A stretch of 64,000 nucleotides of DNA, taken from positions 81,625-145,624 of the forward strand of contig NZ_JBEXUX010000021.1 in the NCBI RefSeq assembly GCF_040629175.1. Reading direction: 5' to 3'. Positions 56,070 to 63,978 of the stretch are shown one piece after another. Position 1 is the first letter of the stretch, and every line of letters starts with the position of its first letter. Made by a program: the position numbers and the translations under genes. The notes under the pieces are model-generated. The model saw nothing but the letters and a program-made list of their open reading frames with translations. It did no database searches and was not told where the DNA came from. Source of the DNA: Embleya sp040629175 (GTDB lineage Bacteria > Actinomycetota > Actinomycetes > Streptomycetales > Streptomycetaceae).

Positions 56070-57455
56070 GTGGCCGGAAACGGTGACCTCATCGCATTGG
56101 TAGCGGAAGCCGGTCTCTCCCGGCGCGAACTGGCCCGTTGGGTCAACTCGGTCGCCGAGCGACGCGGGCTGCACCTCGGGTGCAGCCACACCTCGGTGGC
56201 CCGTTGGCTGGAAGGCGCACAGCCGCGTTGGCCGATTCCGGAGCTGTTGGCCGAGGCTCTCGGTCGGCGCCTGGATTGCGAACTCACGGTCGAGGACCTC
56301 GGGATGCGCGACCGGCGGCCACCGAACCCCGACCCCTTCGACGGGCTGAAAGTCGCCCGGACCGCGGCCGAAGTCAGACACGCCGTGGCCGAATTGTCGG
56401 AGAGAGACATGAACCGCCGTACCTTCCTGGCCAACACGGCCTTCGGCGTGGGGGCGTTCGCCGCCCCCGCGCTGTTCTGGTCGACCGCGTCCCGGGCCGA
56501 GGGCGAGCCCGAGAAGCTCGCCTCGCGCGGTCCCGTCACCGTGCGCGACGCGGACGTCCTACGTATCCACCAGACCGTCCTGGCCTTTCGCCGACTCGAC
56601 CGCGCACAGGGCGGCGGGGATCTGCGGGACACCGTCGTCAACCACCTCAACGGCGTCGCCCGCACCAAGCTGGCCGGTTCCTACGGTGACGAGGTGGGCC
56701 GCCGGTTGTTCCGCGCCGTCGCCGAACTCACCGAATTGGCAGGCTGGTTGTCCTTCGATTCCGGCCGGCACGCGCTGGCCCAGCGCTACCACATCCAGGC
56801 CCTGCGGCTGGCCCAGGCGGCCGACGACCCGGCCTACGGGGCCTACGTGATGGCCAACATGGCCTGTCAGTCGGTCTACCTGGGGCACGGCTGGGAGGCG
56901 GTACAACTGGCCCGGGCCGCCGAACAGGGCGCCGGCGGCGCGCTGGGTCCCCGGGCGCGGGCGATCGTGGCCGCGATGGAGGCGCGCGGCTACGCGGCGC
57001 TGGGCGATCGGCGCGCGTGCGAACGGGCGATGGGCATCGCCGAGCGGCACCTGGACGCGGCCGGCCCGATCGAGGACGACCCCTCCTGGTGCAACTACTT
57101 CGACGAATCGGAGCTGCAACACGAGTTCGCGCACAGCCATCGCGACCTCGGCCTACCGGACCGGATCCACGACTTCGCGGGCGAGTCGATCAAACTGCGC
57201 CGCGCCGGCGCGTCCCGCCGGTGTGCCCAGGACACCACCTTCATGGCCGCGGCCCACCTGGCCCAGGGCGACCTGGACGCGGCCTGCGGCAAGGCCACCG
57301 AGGCGCTGCGGATCGCGGGCAACCTGTCGTCCGCCCAGTGCAACGACTTCCTCGCGGACTTCCGCAGGCGGCTGCGCCCGTACGGCCGGGAGCCGCTCGC
57401 GCGCGCCTTCAGCGAGGAGGCGGACCAGGTCATGGGTGACCTGGCCGCCGCCTGA
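56070..57455 (+). CDS. NsdA-like regulator: HTH domain plus TPR-like region
   Basis: 461-residue protein with the layout of Streptomyces NsdA-type regulators, some of which repress sporulation and antibiotic production. The N-terminal HTH-like domain (LSRRELARWVNSVAERRG, then SHTSVARWLEGAQPRWPIPE; residues 1-80) precedes a hydrophobic segment with a twin-arginine-like motif, NRRTFLANTAFGVGAFAAPA (115-134), then a helical TPR-like half rich in Ala and Arg. GTG 56070 has AAGGAGG 8 bases upstream, which argues against the longer frame from 55944. It is convergent with ceoC, only 24 bases apart. The target is unknown. Confidence 0.75.
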   Translation: MAGNGDLIALVAEAGLSRRELARWVNSVAERRGLHLGCSHTSVARWLEGAQPRWPIPELLAEALGRRLDCELTVEDLGMRDRRPPNPDPFDGLKVARTAAEVRHAVAELSERDMNRRTFLANTAFGVGAFAAPALFWSTASRAEGEPEKLASRGPVTVRDADVLRIHQTVLAFRRLDRAQGGGDLRDTVVNHLNGVARTKLAGSYGDEVGRRLFRAVAELTELAGWLSFDSGRHALAQRYHIQALRLAQAADDPAYGAYVMANMACQSVYLGHGWEAVQLARAAEQGAGGALGPRARAIVAAMEARGYAALGDRRACERAMGIAERHLDAAGPIEDDPSWCNYFDESELQHEFAHSHRDLGLPDRIHDFAGESIKLRRAGASRRCAQDTTFMAAAHLAQGDLDAACGKATEALRIAGNLSSAQCNDFLADFRRRLRPYGREPLARAFSEEADQVMGDLAAA

Positions 57456-57479
57456 GCGTCCACTCCACCGCGTTGTCGG

Positions 57480-58136
57480 TCAGGCCGACAACAGCTCTTC
57501 CAGTTCCTCTTCGCGATGCGGCGCCGCGACGAACAACAGTTCGTCGCCGGCCTCCAACGAGTCGTCCTTGCCGGGTACCAGTACGCGGCCCTCGCGGATG
57601 ATCGTCACGAGCGCCGTGTCCTCGGGCCATGCCACGTCACCGACGCGGGTGCCGACGAGGGCGGCGTCGCCGGGGAGGGTCAGCTCGACCAGGTTGGCGT
57701 CGCCCTGGCTGAACCGCATCAGCCGGACCAGGTCACCGACGCTGACCGCCTCTTCGACCAGTGCCGACATCAGTCGCGGCGTGGACACCGCGACGTCCAC
57801 CCCCCACGCCTCGTTGAACAGCCACTCGTTCTTCGGGTTGTTCACCCGGGCGACCACGCGCGGGACCCCGTACTCGGTCTTGGCCAGCAGCGAGACGACC
57901 AGGTTGACCTTGTCGTCACCGGTCGCGGCGATCACCACGTTGCAGCGCTGCAGCGCGGCCTCGTCGAGCGAGGAGATCTCGCACGCGTCGGCGAGCAGCC
58001 ACTCGGCCTGCGGCACGCTGTCCACCTTGATGGCATCCGGCGCCTTGTCGACGAGCAGCACCTCGTGGCCGTTCTCCAACAACTCGGCCGCGATGGAGCG
58101 ACCCACCGCCCCCGCGCCCGCGATTGCGACCCGCAT
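57480..58136 (-). CDS. ceoC: RCK-type potassium regulator (TrkA family, CeoC/TrkB-like)
   Basis: 218-residue soluble protein: Rossmann RCK-N domain with IAGAGAVGRSIAAELLENGH and the acidic LLVDK that favours NAD(H), then RCK-C (VELTLPGDAALVGTRVGDV onward). Such proteins form rings that gate K+ uptake systems in response to nucleotides. ATG 58136 shares one base with the upstream stop (TGATG). M. tuberculosis has the same adjacent pair (Rv2691-Rv2692) beside the same membrane gene. The C-terminus (EELEELLSA) is intact. Confidence 0.85.
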   Translation of the reverse strand: MRVAIAGAGAVGRSIAAELLENGHEVLLVDKAPDAIKVDSVPQAEWLLADACEISSLDEAALQRCNVVIAATGDDKVNLVVSLLAKTEYGVPRVVARVNNPKNEWLFNEAWGVDVAVSTPRLMSALVEEAVSVGDLVRLMRFSQGDANLVELTLPGDAALVGTRVGDVAWPEDTALVTIIREGRVLVPGKDDSLEAGDELLFVAAPHREEELEELLSA

Positions 58137-58798
58137 CAGCTCTCCTCCGGCGCTTTCTCGAAGGCCGCCTCGACGGCGGCCACATCCGCCTGGTGCATGA
58201 CCACGTGCACGAGGTCGCCCTCCTGGATCACGGTTTCGGAGGTCGGCAGGATGCCTTCGCCCAAACGGGTGACAAAGGCGACGCGTGCGCCCGACGCCTG
58301 TTCGAGCCGGTTGATCCGGTGGCCCACCCACGCCGAGTTCACGTGCACCTCGGCCAACTGCACACTCCCGGACGGATCGCGCCACAGCGGCTCCGCGCCG
58401 CTGGGCAACAACCGGCGCAACATCTGGTCCGCGGTCCAGCGCACGGTGGCCACCGTCGGGATGCCCAGGCGTTCGTAGACCTCGGCCCGGCGCGGGTCGT
58501 AGATCCGCGCGGCGACGTTCTCCACGCCGAAGGTCTCGCGGGCGACGCGCGCCGCGATGATGTTGGAGTTGTCGCCACTGCTGACCGCCGCGAACGCGCC
58601 GGCCTCTTCTATACCGGCCTCGCGCAGGGTGTCCTGGTCGAAGCCGATGCCCTTGATCCGGCGGCCGGAGAAGTGCGACCCCAGCCGGCGGAACGCGGAC
58701 GGATCGCGGTCGATGACCGCCACCGAATGCCCCAGCTCCTCGAGCGTCTGGGCCAACGTGGAACCCACGCGCCCGCAGCCCATGATGACGATGTGCAC
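58136..58798 (-). CDS. ceoB: RCK-type potassium regulator (TrkA family, CeoB-like)
   Basis: 220-residue paralogue of the neighbouring protein. The RCK-N domain starts HIVIMGCGRVGSTLAQTLEE with the nucleotide-binding glycines and VIDRD acidic end, and the RCK-C domain starts LAEVHVNSAWVGHRINRLEQ. GTG 58798 has GGAAGGA 8 bases upstream. It is divergent from the KimA-like transporter with 149 bases between starts, so promoters of both lie there. No TrkH or KtrB partner is encoded in the window. Confidence 0.87.
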   Translation of the reverse strand: MHIVIMGCGRVGSTLAQTLEELGHSVAVIDRDPSAFRRLGSHFSGRRIKGIGFDQDTLREAGIEEAGAFAAVSSGDNSNIIAARVARETFGVENVAARIYDPRRAEVYERLGIPTVATVRWTADQMLRRLLPSGAEPLWRDPSGSVQLAEVHVNSAWVGHRINRLEQASGARVAFVTRLGEGILPTSETVIQEGDLVHVVMHQADVAAVEAAFEKAPEES

Positions 58799-58934
58799 GG
58801 CCGTCCTTCCGGATTTGGTCCGTTGTGCCCGGTCTGATGCTCGTATGTGGTGTTACCAGGGTGGCAGACCTCGCCGAGACGTTACACGTGGACGCCTTAC
58901 GGCATGCCCCCGGCCCGGCGAAAGTCGATGGGCT

Positions 58935-58940
58935 TACGAT
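58935..58940 (+). promoter_or_regulatory. Leaderless-type -10 element of the KimA-like gene
   Basis: TACGAT ends 7 bases before GTG 58948, which has no ribosome binding site. Confidence 0.5.
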
Positions 58941-58947
58941 CACCTGC

Positions 58948-61107
58948 GTGTCAAGACTGACCGATCTGTCCAAACGCATCCTTGTCGGCCGAGCCCTGCG
59001 CAGCGACAAGCTGTCCGAGACGCTCCTGCCGAAGCGCATCGCGCTGCCCATTTTCGCCTCCGACGCACTGTCCTCCGTCGCGTACGCGCCGGACGAGATC
59101 CTGCTCACCCTTTCCATGGCGGGAATGGCGACCTACCACTTCTCGTGGAAGGTCGGACTGGCCGTCGTCGTGGTCATGCTGACGGTCGTCGCCTCCTACC
59201 GCCAGAACGTGCACGCCTATCCCAGTGGCGGCGGCGACTACGAGGTCGCGAGCGTCAACCTCGGGCCCAACGCCGGCCTGACGGTCGGCAGCGCGCTGCT
59301 GGTCGACTATGTGCTGACCGTGGCGGTGTCGGTCTCCTCGGGGGTGGCCAACATGGCCTCCGCGGTGCCCGCGCTGGAATCGAACAAGGTGCTGTTGGCG
59401 GTCGGCCTGGTGCTGCTGTTGATGGCGATGAACCTGCGTGGTGTCCGCGAGTCGGGCAAGCTCTTCGCGGTTCCCACCTATGCCTTCATGGCGGCCATCC
59501 TGGGGATGACGCTGTTCGGCCTGATCCGGGCCTCCACCGGCGCGGACATGGAGGCCGAGAGCGCCGGATTCCACATCGAGGCCGAGGACAGCTTCAGCGG
59601 CTTCGCGCTGGTGTTCCTGCTGCTGCGCACCTTCTCCTCCGGTTGTGCCGCCCTCACCGGCGTCGAGGCGATCAGCAACGGCGTCCCCGCGTTCCGCAAG
59701 CCCAAGAGCAAGAACGCCGCCTCCACGCTGCTGCTGATGGGCACCATCTCGGTGACCATGCTGATGGGCATGCTGGCGCTGGCCAACATGACGAAGGTGC
59801 GTTTCGCGGAGAACCCGGCCACCCAGATCCAGGGAGCGCCCGCCGACTACGAGCAGAAGACCGTGGTGGCGCAGGTCGCCGACGCGGTCTTCGGCGGCAC
59901 GTTCGCGTCGCCGCTGTTCTACCTCGTGCTCGCGGTCACCGGCCTGATCCTGATCCTGGCCGCGAACACCGCGTTCAACGGCTTCCCGGTGCTCGGCTCG
60001 ATCCTGGCCCAGGACCGCTACCTGCCCCGGCAACTGCACACGCGCGGCGACCGGCTCGCGTTCAGCAACGGCATCATCATGCTGGCCGCGTTCGCGATCG
60101 TGCTGATCATCGCGTTCGACGCCGAACCCACCAAGCTGATCCAGCTTTACGTCGTCGGCGTCTTCGTGTCCTTCACGATGAGCCAGGCGGGCATGATCCG
60201 GCACTGGACCCGGCATCTGAAGACCGAGGCCGACCCGGCCGCGCGCCGCCGGATGATGCGCAGCCGGGTGATCAACGCCTTCGGTCTGTTCATGACCGGC
60301 ACGGTTCTCGTGATCGTGCTGGTGACCAAGTTCGCCCAGGGCGCCTGGATCGCGATAGCGGCGATGGGCTTCCTGTTCCTGCTGATGAAGCAGATCCGCC
60401 GGCACTACGACCGGGTCGCCGCCGAGCTGGCCGCGGTCGAGATCGACGACACCAAGCTGCCCTCGCGCGTGCACGCGATCGTGCTGGTGTCCAAGCTGCA
60501 CAAGCCGTCCCTGCGGGCGCTGGCCTATGCCCGATACTCGCGCCCCAACGTGGTCGAGGCGGTCACCGTCAACGTCGACCCGGCCGAGACCGAGTCGCTG
60601 CGCCGGGAGTGGGACGAGCGGGGTATAGAGGTGCCGCTCAAGGTGCTCGACTCGCCGTACCGCGAGATCACCCGACCGGTGATCGAATACGTGAAGTCGG
60701 TGCGTCGGTCCAGTCCGCGCGATGTGGTGAACGTGTACATCCCCGAGTACGTGGTCGGGCGCTGGTACGAGCAGATCCTGCACAACCAGAGTGCGCTGCG
60801 GCTCAAGGGCCGGCTGCTGTTCACACCCGGGGTCATGGTCACCTCGGTGCCGTGGCAGTTGGAGTCCTCCGAGCGGCTCAAGGAGCCGAAGGCGTGGGTC
60901 GCGCCGGGGTCGGTGCGGCGCGGGCCGGCGCGGACGCCGCGAGGCGGGGACGGGAAGCGGGGGTCGGGGGAGCGGGCGGAGAGTCGGCCGGTGCGGCCGG
61001 AGAATCGGTCGGGTGGCTCGGGTGGCTCGGGTGGCTCGGGTGGTTCGGACCGGTCGGGTGGGTCGGGCGGTTCAGGCGGTTCAGGTGGTTCGGGTGGGGA
61101 GTCTTGA
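58948..61107 (+). CDS. KimA-like K+ transporter (APC superfamily)
   Basis: 719-residue carrier. The N-terminal LPKRIALPIFASDALSSVAY, followed by SYRQNVHAYPSGGGDYEVAS and TGVEAISNGVPAF, match Bacillus KimA (K+/H+ symporter), and 12 helices cover about residues 45-455. A cytoplasmic C-terminal domain of the KimA type follows (AIVLVSKLHKPSLRAL to WYEQILHNQSALRLKGRLLF). The last 32 residues are a Gly-Gly-Ser repeat. GTG 58948 is used rather than an upstream frame because homologues begin SKLTD/SRLTD and a -10 lies 7 bases before it. K+ transport is inferred from the KimA family and the RCK neighbours; M. tuberculosis Rv2690c is the positional equivalent. Confidence 0.86.
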   Translation: MSRLTDLSKRILVGRALRSDKLSETLLPKRIALPIFASDALSSVAYAPDEILLTLSMAGMATYHFSWKVGLAVVVVMLTVVASYRQNVHAYPSGGGDYEVASVNLGPNAGLTVGSALLVDYVLTVAVSVSSGVANMASAVPALESNKVLLAVGLVLLLMAMNLRGVRESGKLFAVPTYAFMAAILGMTLFGLIRASTGADMEAESAGFHIEAEDSFSGFALVFLLLRTFSSGCAALTGVEAISNGVPAFRKPKSKNAASTLLLMGTISVTMLMGMLALANMTKVRFAENPATQIQGAPADYEQKTVVAQVADAVFGGTFASPLFYLVLAVTGLILILAANTAFNGFPVLGSILAQDRYLPRQLHTRGDRLAFSNGIIMLAAFAIVLIIAFDAEPTKLIQLYVVGVFVSFTMSQAGMIRHWTRHLKTEADPAARRRMMRSRVINAFGLFMTGTVLVIVLVTKFAQGAWIAIAAMGFLFLLMKQIRRHYDRVAAELAAVEIDDTKLPSRVHAIVLVSKLHKPSLRALAYARYSRPNVVEAVTVNVDPAETESLRREWDERGIEVPLKVLDSPYREITRPVIEYVKSVRRSSPRDVVNVYIPEYVVGRWYEQILHNQSALRLKGRLLFTPGVMVTSVPWQLESSERLKEPKAWVAPGSVRRGPARTPRGGDGKRGSGERAESRPVRPENRSGGSGGSGGSGGSDRSGGSGGSGGSGGSGGES
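61010..61107 (+). repeat. GGTGGCTCG-type repeat coding the Gly-Gly-Ser tail
   Basis: Nine-base units (GGTGGCTCG, GGCGGTTCA and variants) repeat up to the KimA-like stop, coding about ten Gly-Gly-Ser triplets. The repeat is coding and in frame. Confidence 0.85.
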
Positions 61108-61362
61108 CGGGCGTTTGAGGTGCGGTCGGCGGGTGCTCGGCCGGGGGTGTGGGCCGGGTCCGGGCGCCTGGTGTCCGGGCCGGGGGGTGTGCGGGCGGCG
61201 GTGGTGGACGGCGCGTCGTGACGGTGGGCGCGGCTTGTTCGGGTAGGGACTACCCTGGATGCGCGCCCACCTCCGTGAGGCGCTTTCTTTGTGTCGCCGT
61301 GTCGTCCCCGGGCGTCGCCGTCGGGCGCCGCCGGCCGAGGGACCACCGAAACCCCTGTCGAT

Positions 61363-61380
61363 GTTGTACGAGTTGTACGA
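61363..61380 (+). repeat. Tandem 9-base duplication before the methyltransferase start
   Basis: GTTGTACGA occurs twice in a row, ending where the GAGGAG ribosome binding site of the gene at 61389 begins. It may be an operator or a chance duplication. Confidence 0.5.
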
Positions 61381-61388
61381 GGAGTGCC

Positions 61389-62756
61389 GTGCCTGTCGGA
61401 TCGACCACCCCCGAATCGGACCAGTCCCTGCGGGGTGAGCGGTACGAGGTCGAGATCGGCCCGGTCGCCCACGGTGGGCACTGCGTGGCCCGCCACGAGG
61501 GCCGCGTCATCTTCGTCCGGCACGGACTCCCGGGCGAGCGGGCCGTCGTGGAGATCACCGACGGTGGACCCACCTCGCGTTTCCTGCGCGGCGACGTGGT
61601 CGAGGTGCTGGCCGCCTCCCCGGACCGGATCACCCCCGCGTGCCCGGTGGCCGGCCCCGGCATGTGCGGCGGCTGCGACTGGCAGCACGCCGCACCCGCC
61701 GCGCAGCGCCGGCTCAAGGCGGATGTCGTGGCCGAGCAGTTGTTGCGGCTGGGCAAGGTCGACGTGCACGTCGAGGTCGAGGCCGTGGACAGCCCGCCCG
61801 GGATGGCCGAGGGCCTCGGCTGGCGCACCCGCGTGCAGTTCGCCGTGGACCCGGCGACCGGCCGCGCGGGGCTGCGCAAGCACCGCTCGCACGATGTGCA
61901 GCCGATCGACTCCTGCCCGATCGCGGCGCCCGGCGTCGAGGAATTGGGTATCGAGGCGCACGAGTGGCCCGGGGTGGCCTCGGTCGAGGCGGTCTCGGCG
62001 ACGGGTTCGCTGGATCGCGCGGTGACCGTGGTGCCCGCCGAGGGCGCGGACGGGCGGATGCCGATCGTCGAGCTGAACCGCGCGGTGTCGGTGTTCCGTG
62101 CCGACGACAAGGGCCGGGTACGCAAGGTGCACGGGCGACCGGCGGTGCGCGAGGTGGCCGCGGGACGGACCTGGAAGGTCTCGGCGGGCGGCTTCTGGCA
62201 GGTGCACCCGGCAGCGGCGGACGTACTCGTGCAGGCCGTCGTGGCGGGACTGGAGCCGCGACCGGGCGATTTGGCGCTCGACCTGTACTGCGGAGTCGGG
62301 CTGTTCGCGGGCGCGATCTCCGAGCGGTTGGCGGACAGCGACACGATCATCGGGATCGAGAGCTCCAAGCAGGCGGTCGAGGACGCGATCCACAACCTTC
62401 GGGACGTGCCGGGTGCGCGCTTCGAGACCGGCACGGTGGAGAAGGTGCTGGGCCGACCCGGGTTCCTGCGCCGCGCGGACATCGTGGTGCTCGACCCGCC
62501 GCGTGCGGGTGCGGGCAAGGCGGTCGTCGAGCGGATCGCACGGCTGACCCCGCGTCGAGTCGCCTATGTGGCGTGCGACCCGGCGGCACTGGCCCGGGAC
62601 GTGGCGTATTTCGCGGGGTTCGGGTTCAGGCTGCGGTCGGTGCGGTCGTTTGATTTGTTCCCGAACACGCATCACGTGGAGTCGGTGGCGATCTTGGAGC
62701 CGGCGCCTCGGGAGACTCGGGGGACTCGGCGGGATGGTGGGCGGGGGCGGCGGTGA
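61389..62756 (+). CDS. RNA m5U methyltransferase (TrmA/RlmC/RlmD family)
   Basis: 455-residue SAM-dependent enzyme that methylates uracil-5 in rRNA or tRNA. A TRAM domain (EVEIGPVAHGGHCVARHEG) leads to a Cys-x7-Cys-x2-Cys iron-sulfur motif (ACPVAGPGMCGGCDWQH) with a later cysteine (SCPIA). The methyltransferase domain shows FWQVHPAAAD, DLYCGVGLFAG, VLDPPRAGAGK and the catalytic cysteine in YVACDPAALARD. GTG 61389 has GAGGAG 5 bases upstream. The position equals Rv2689c beside Rv2690c. The exact target base is not assigned. A basic Arg/Gly tail ends the protein. Confidence 0.9.
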   Translation: MPVGSTTPESDQSLRGERYEVEIGPVAHGGHCVARHEGRVIFVRHGLPGERAVVEITDGGPTSRFLRGDVVEVLAASPDRITPACPVAGPGMCGGCDWQHAAPAAQRRLKADVVAEQLLRLGKVDVHVEVEAVDSPPGMAEGLGWRTRVQFAVDPATGRAGLRKHRSHDVQPIDSCPIAAPGVEELGIEAHEWPGVASVEAVSATGSLDRAVTVVPAEGADGRMPIVELNRAVSVFRADDKGRVRKVHGRPAVREVAAGRTWKVSAGGFWQVHPAAADVLVQAVVAGLEPRPGDLALDLYCGVGLFAGAISERLADSDTIIGIESSKQAVEDAIHNLRDVPGARFETGTVEKVLGRPGFLRRADIVVLDPPRAGAGKAVVERIARLTPRRVAYVACDPAALARDVAYFAGFGFRLRSVRSFDLFPNTHHVESVAILEPAPRETRGTRRDGGRGRR

Positions 62757-63780
62757 GGTTGGGGCCTGGGCGGGGGCCGGGGCCGGGCCGGGACCTGGGT
62801 CGGGATCGGGGGCAGGTCGGGGCTTGAGGGCTTCGGGCTGAGGGTTCGAGGGCTTCCGGCTGAGGGCTTGAGGCCGGGATTGGGGCCGAGGGCTGAGGGT
62901 CGTTTGGGCGATGCTGGGCGTTGGGTCGGGGTCGGGGCCGCGTCGATGGTGGTGAGGGTCGGCGGGCGGGTGTAGGGCGTTTTTGGGTACAGGGCTGCCT
63001 CGGCTTGGTCGGGGTGGCCCTGTTGCGTTTGTGGGGCTTGGGCGGGCCGAGGTCGCGGGTGGGGTGGGCGGCGAAGCTCGGGTGGGGGCGGGTTGTCGGG
63101 GCGAATGGCGAGCGTGGCGATGGGTGGGGGTTGGTCGTGCGCCGGATTCGGTACTCGGGCCGAGGTGGTGAGGGCGGCGTCGGGCGTGAGCCGGGTTCGG
63201 CATGCGGGGATTGGGCGTTGGTCGTGAGCTGGTTTGGAGCCCGGCTGTCGGCTCCGGCCGTGACCGAGGTCGACCACCTTGCTCCGTTCGCGTCACCGCC
63301 CCAGGTGTTCGGCTCGGCCCGCCATTGGGACTCACCTGCTTGGCCGGATCCCGACCCTGTCCCGAGCGTCCGGCCCAGGTCACGATCGGGGCCGACCTGG
63401 TTGGCCCGCTCCCGATCCTGCCCCGGCCCGAGGGTCCGGCTCGACCTGCGACCTACGCTCACCCCATCACCGCGCTGCTCACTTCGGCTGGGGTGTCCCA
63501 CCCGGTTTACGACCGGATGTCGGGTACAGCGTTGGGACTCACCGGCTCGCCGCGCTTACGACCTGGACCGGAATATCCGGCGCAGCTCATTACCGACGTT
63601 CATCCCCTTGCCGCGCTCACGACCTCGGTCCGAGTGCCGGGGCCGATAGCCGGGCGAGATCGTGAGCGCGGCGAGGGGATCGACGGCGGTCGTAGAGCGG
63701 GTTCGAGATCCGGGGCGGGGGCGCGAGTGGAGCGAGGGGTGGGGCTCGGTCGCATGTCGAGTCCGACATCTGGGGCTCGG
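62757..63780. other. Gene-free, repeat-rich G-skewed region
   Basis: No credible gene was found in either strand. Apparent long frames are low-complexity Pro/Arg or Gly/Arg translations without homology or starts. The plus strand is extremely G-rich from about 62757 to 63180 (many runs of 3 to 5 G) and contains degenerate 14-base units such as GAGGGCTTCGGGCT (62826-62875). From about 63325 to 63640 there are decayed longer repeats (TTGGGACTCACC at about 63325 and 63533; TTGGCCGGATCCCGACCCTG and a variant). Confidence 0.6.
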
Positions 63781-63908
63781 TCGTGAGTGGAGCGGGCGGG
63801 GCTGGTCAGTCGTGAGCCGGGCGTGGTGGGCGGGGGCGGGGCGGGGTGGGGTCGCGGGCTTGGCGGGCGGGTGGGCGGCTTTCGGCGATGCGGCGTTGCT
63901 TCTATTTG

Positions 63909-63978
63909 GGCGCCTTCGGCGCCGGCTCGCGAGGCACCACTTTTTTGTTCCGTCGCGGGCTCCTCCACAAAAAAGTGG
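63909..63978. repeat. AT-rich 12-base inverted repeat preceded by a GC hairpin
   Basis: Perfect arms CCACTTTTTTGT (63937-63948) and ACAAAAAAGTGG (63967-63978) are separated by 18 bases. Just upstream, GGCGCC-TTC-GGCGCC (63909-63923) forms a second hairpin. The arms include T6 and A6 runs, very unusual in this genome, and could end transcription in both directions or mark a dispersed repeat. Confidence 0.7.

Noticed and set aside
58799..58947. c-di-AMP (ydaO) riboswitch before the KimA-like gene, as in Bacillus
   Set aside because: Only 149 bases separate the divergent genes, the conserved riboswitch elements are not seen, and the start appears leaderless.
60525..63383. Very long Pro/Arg/Thr-rich open frame on the minus strand across the methyltransferase gene and the repeat region
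   Set aside because: It opposes two real genes, and its translation is low complexity produced by G-rich DNA.
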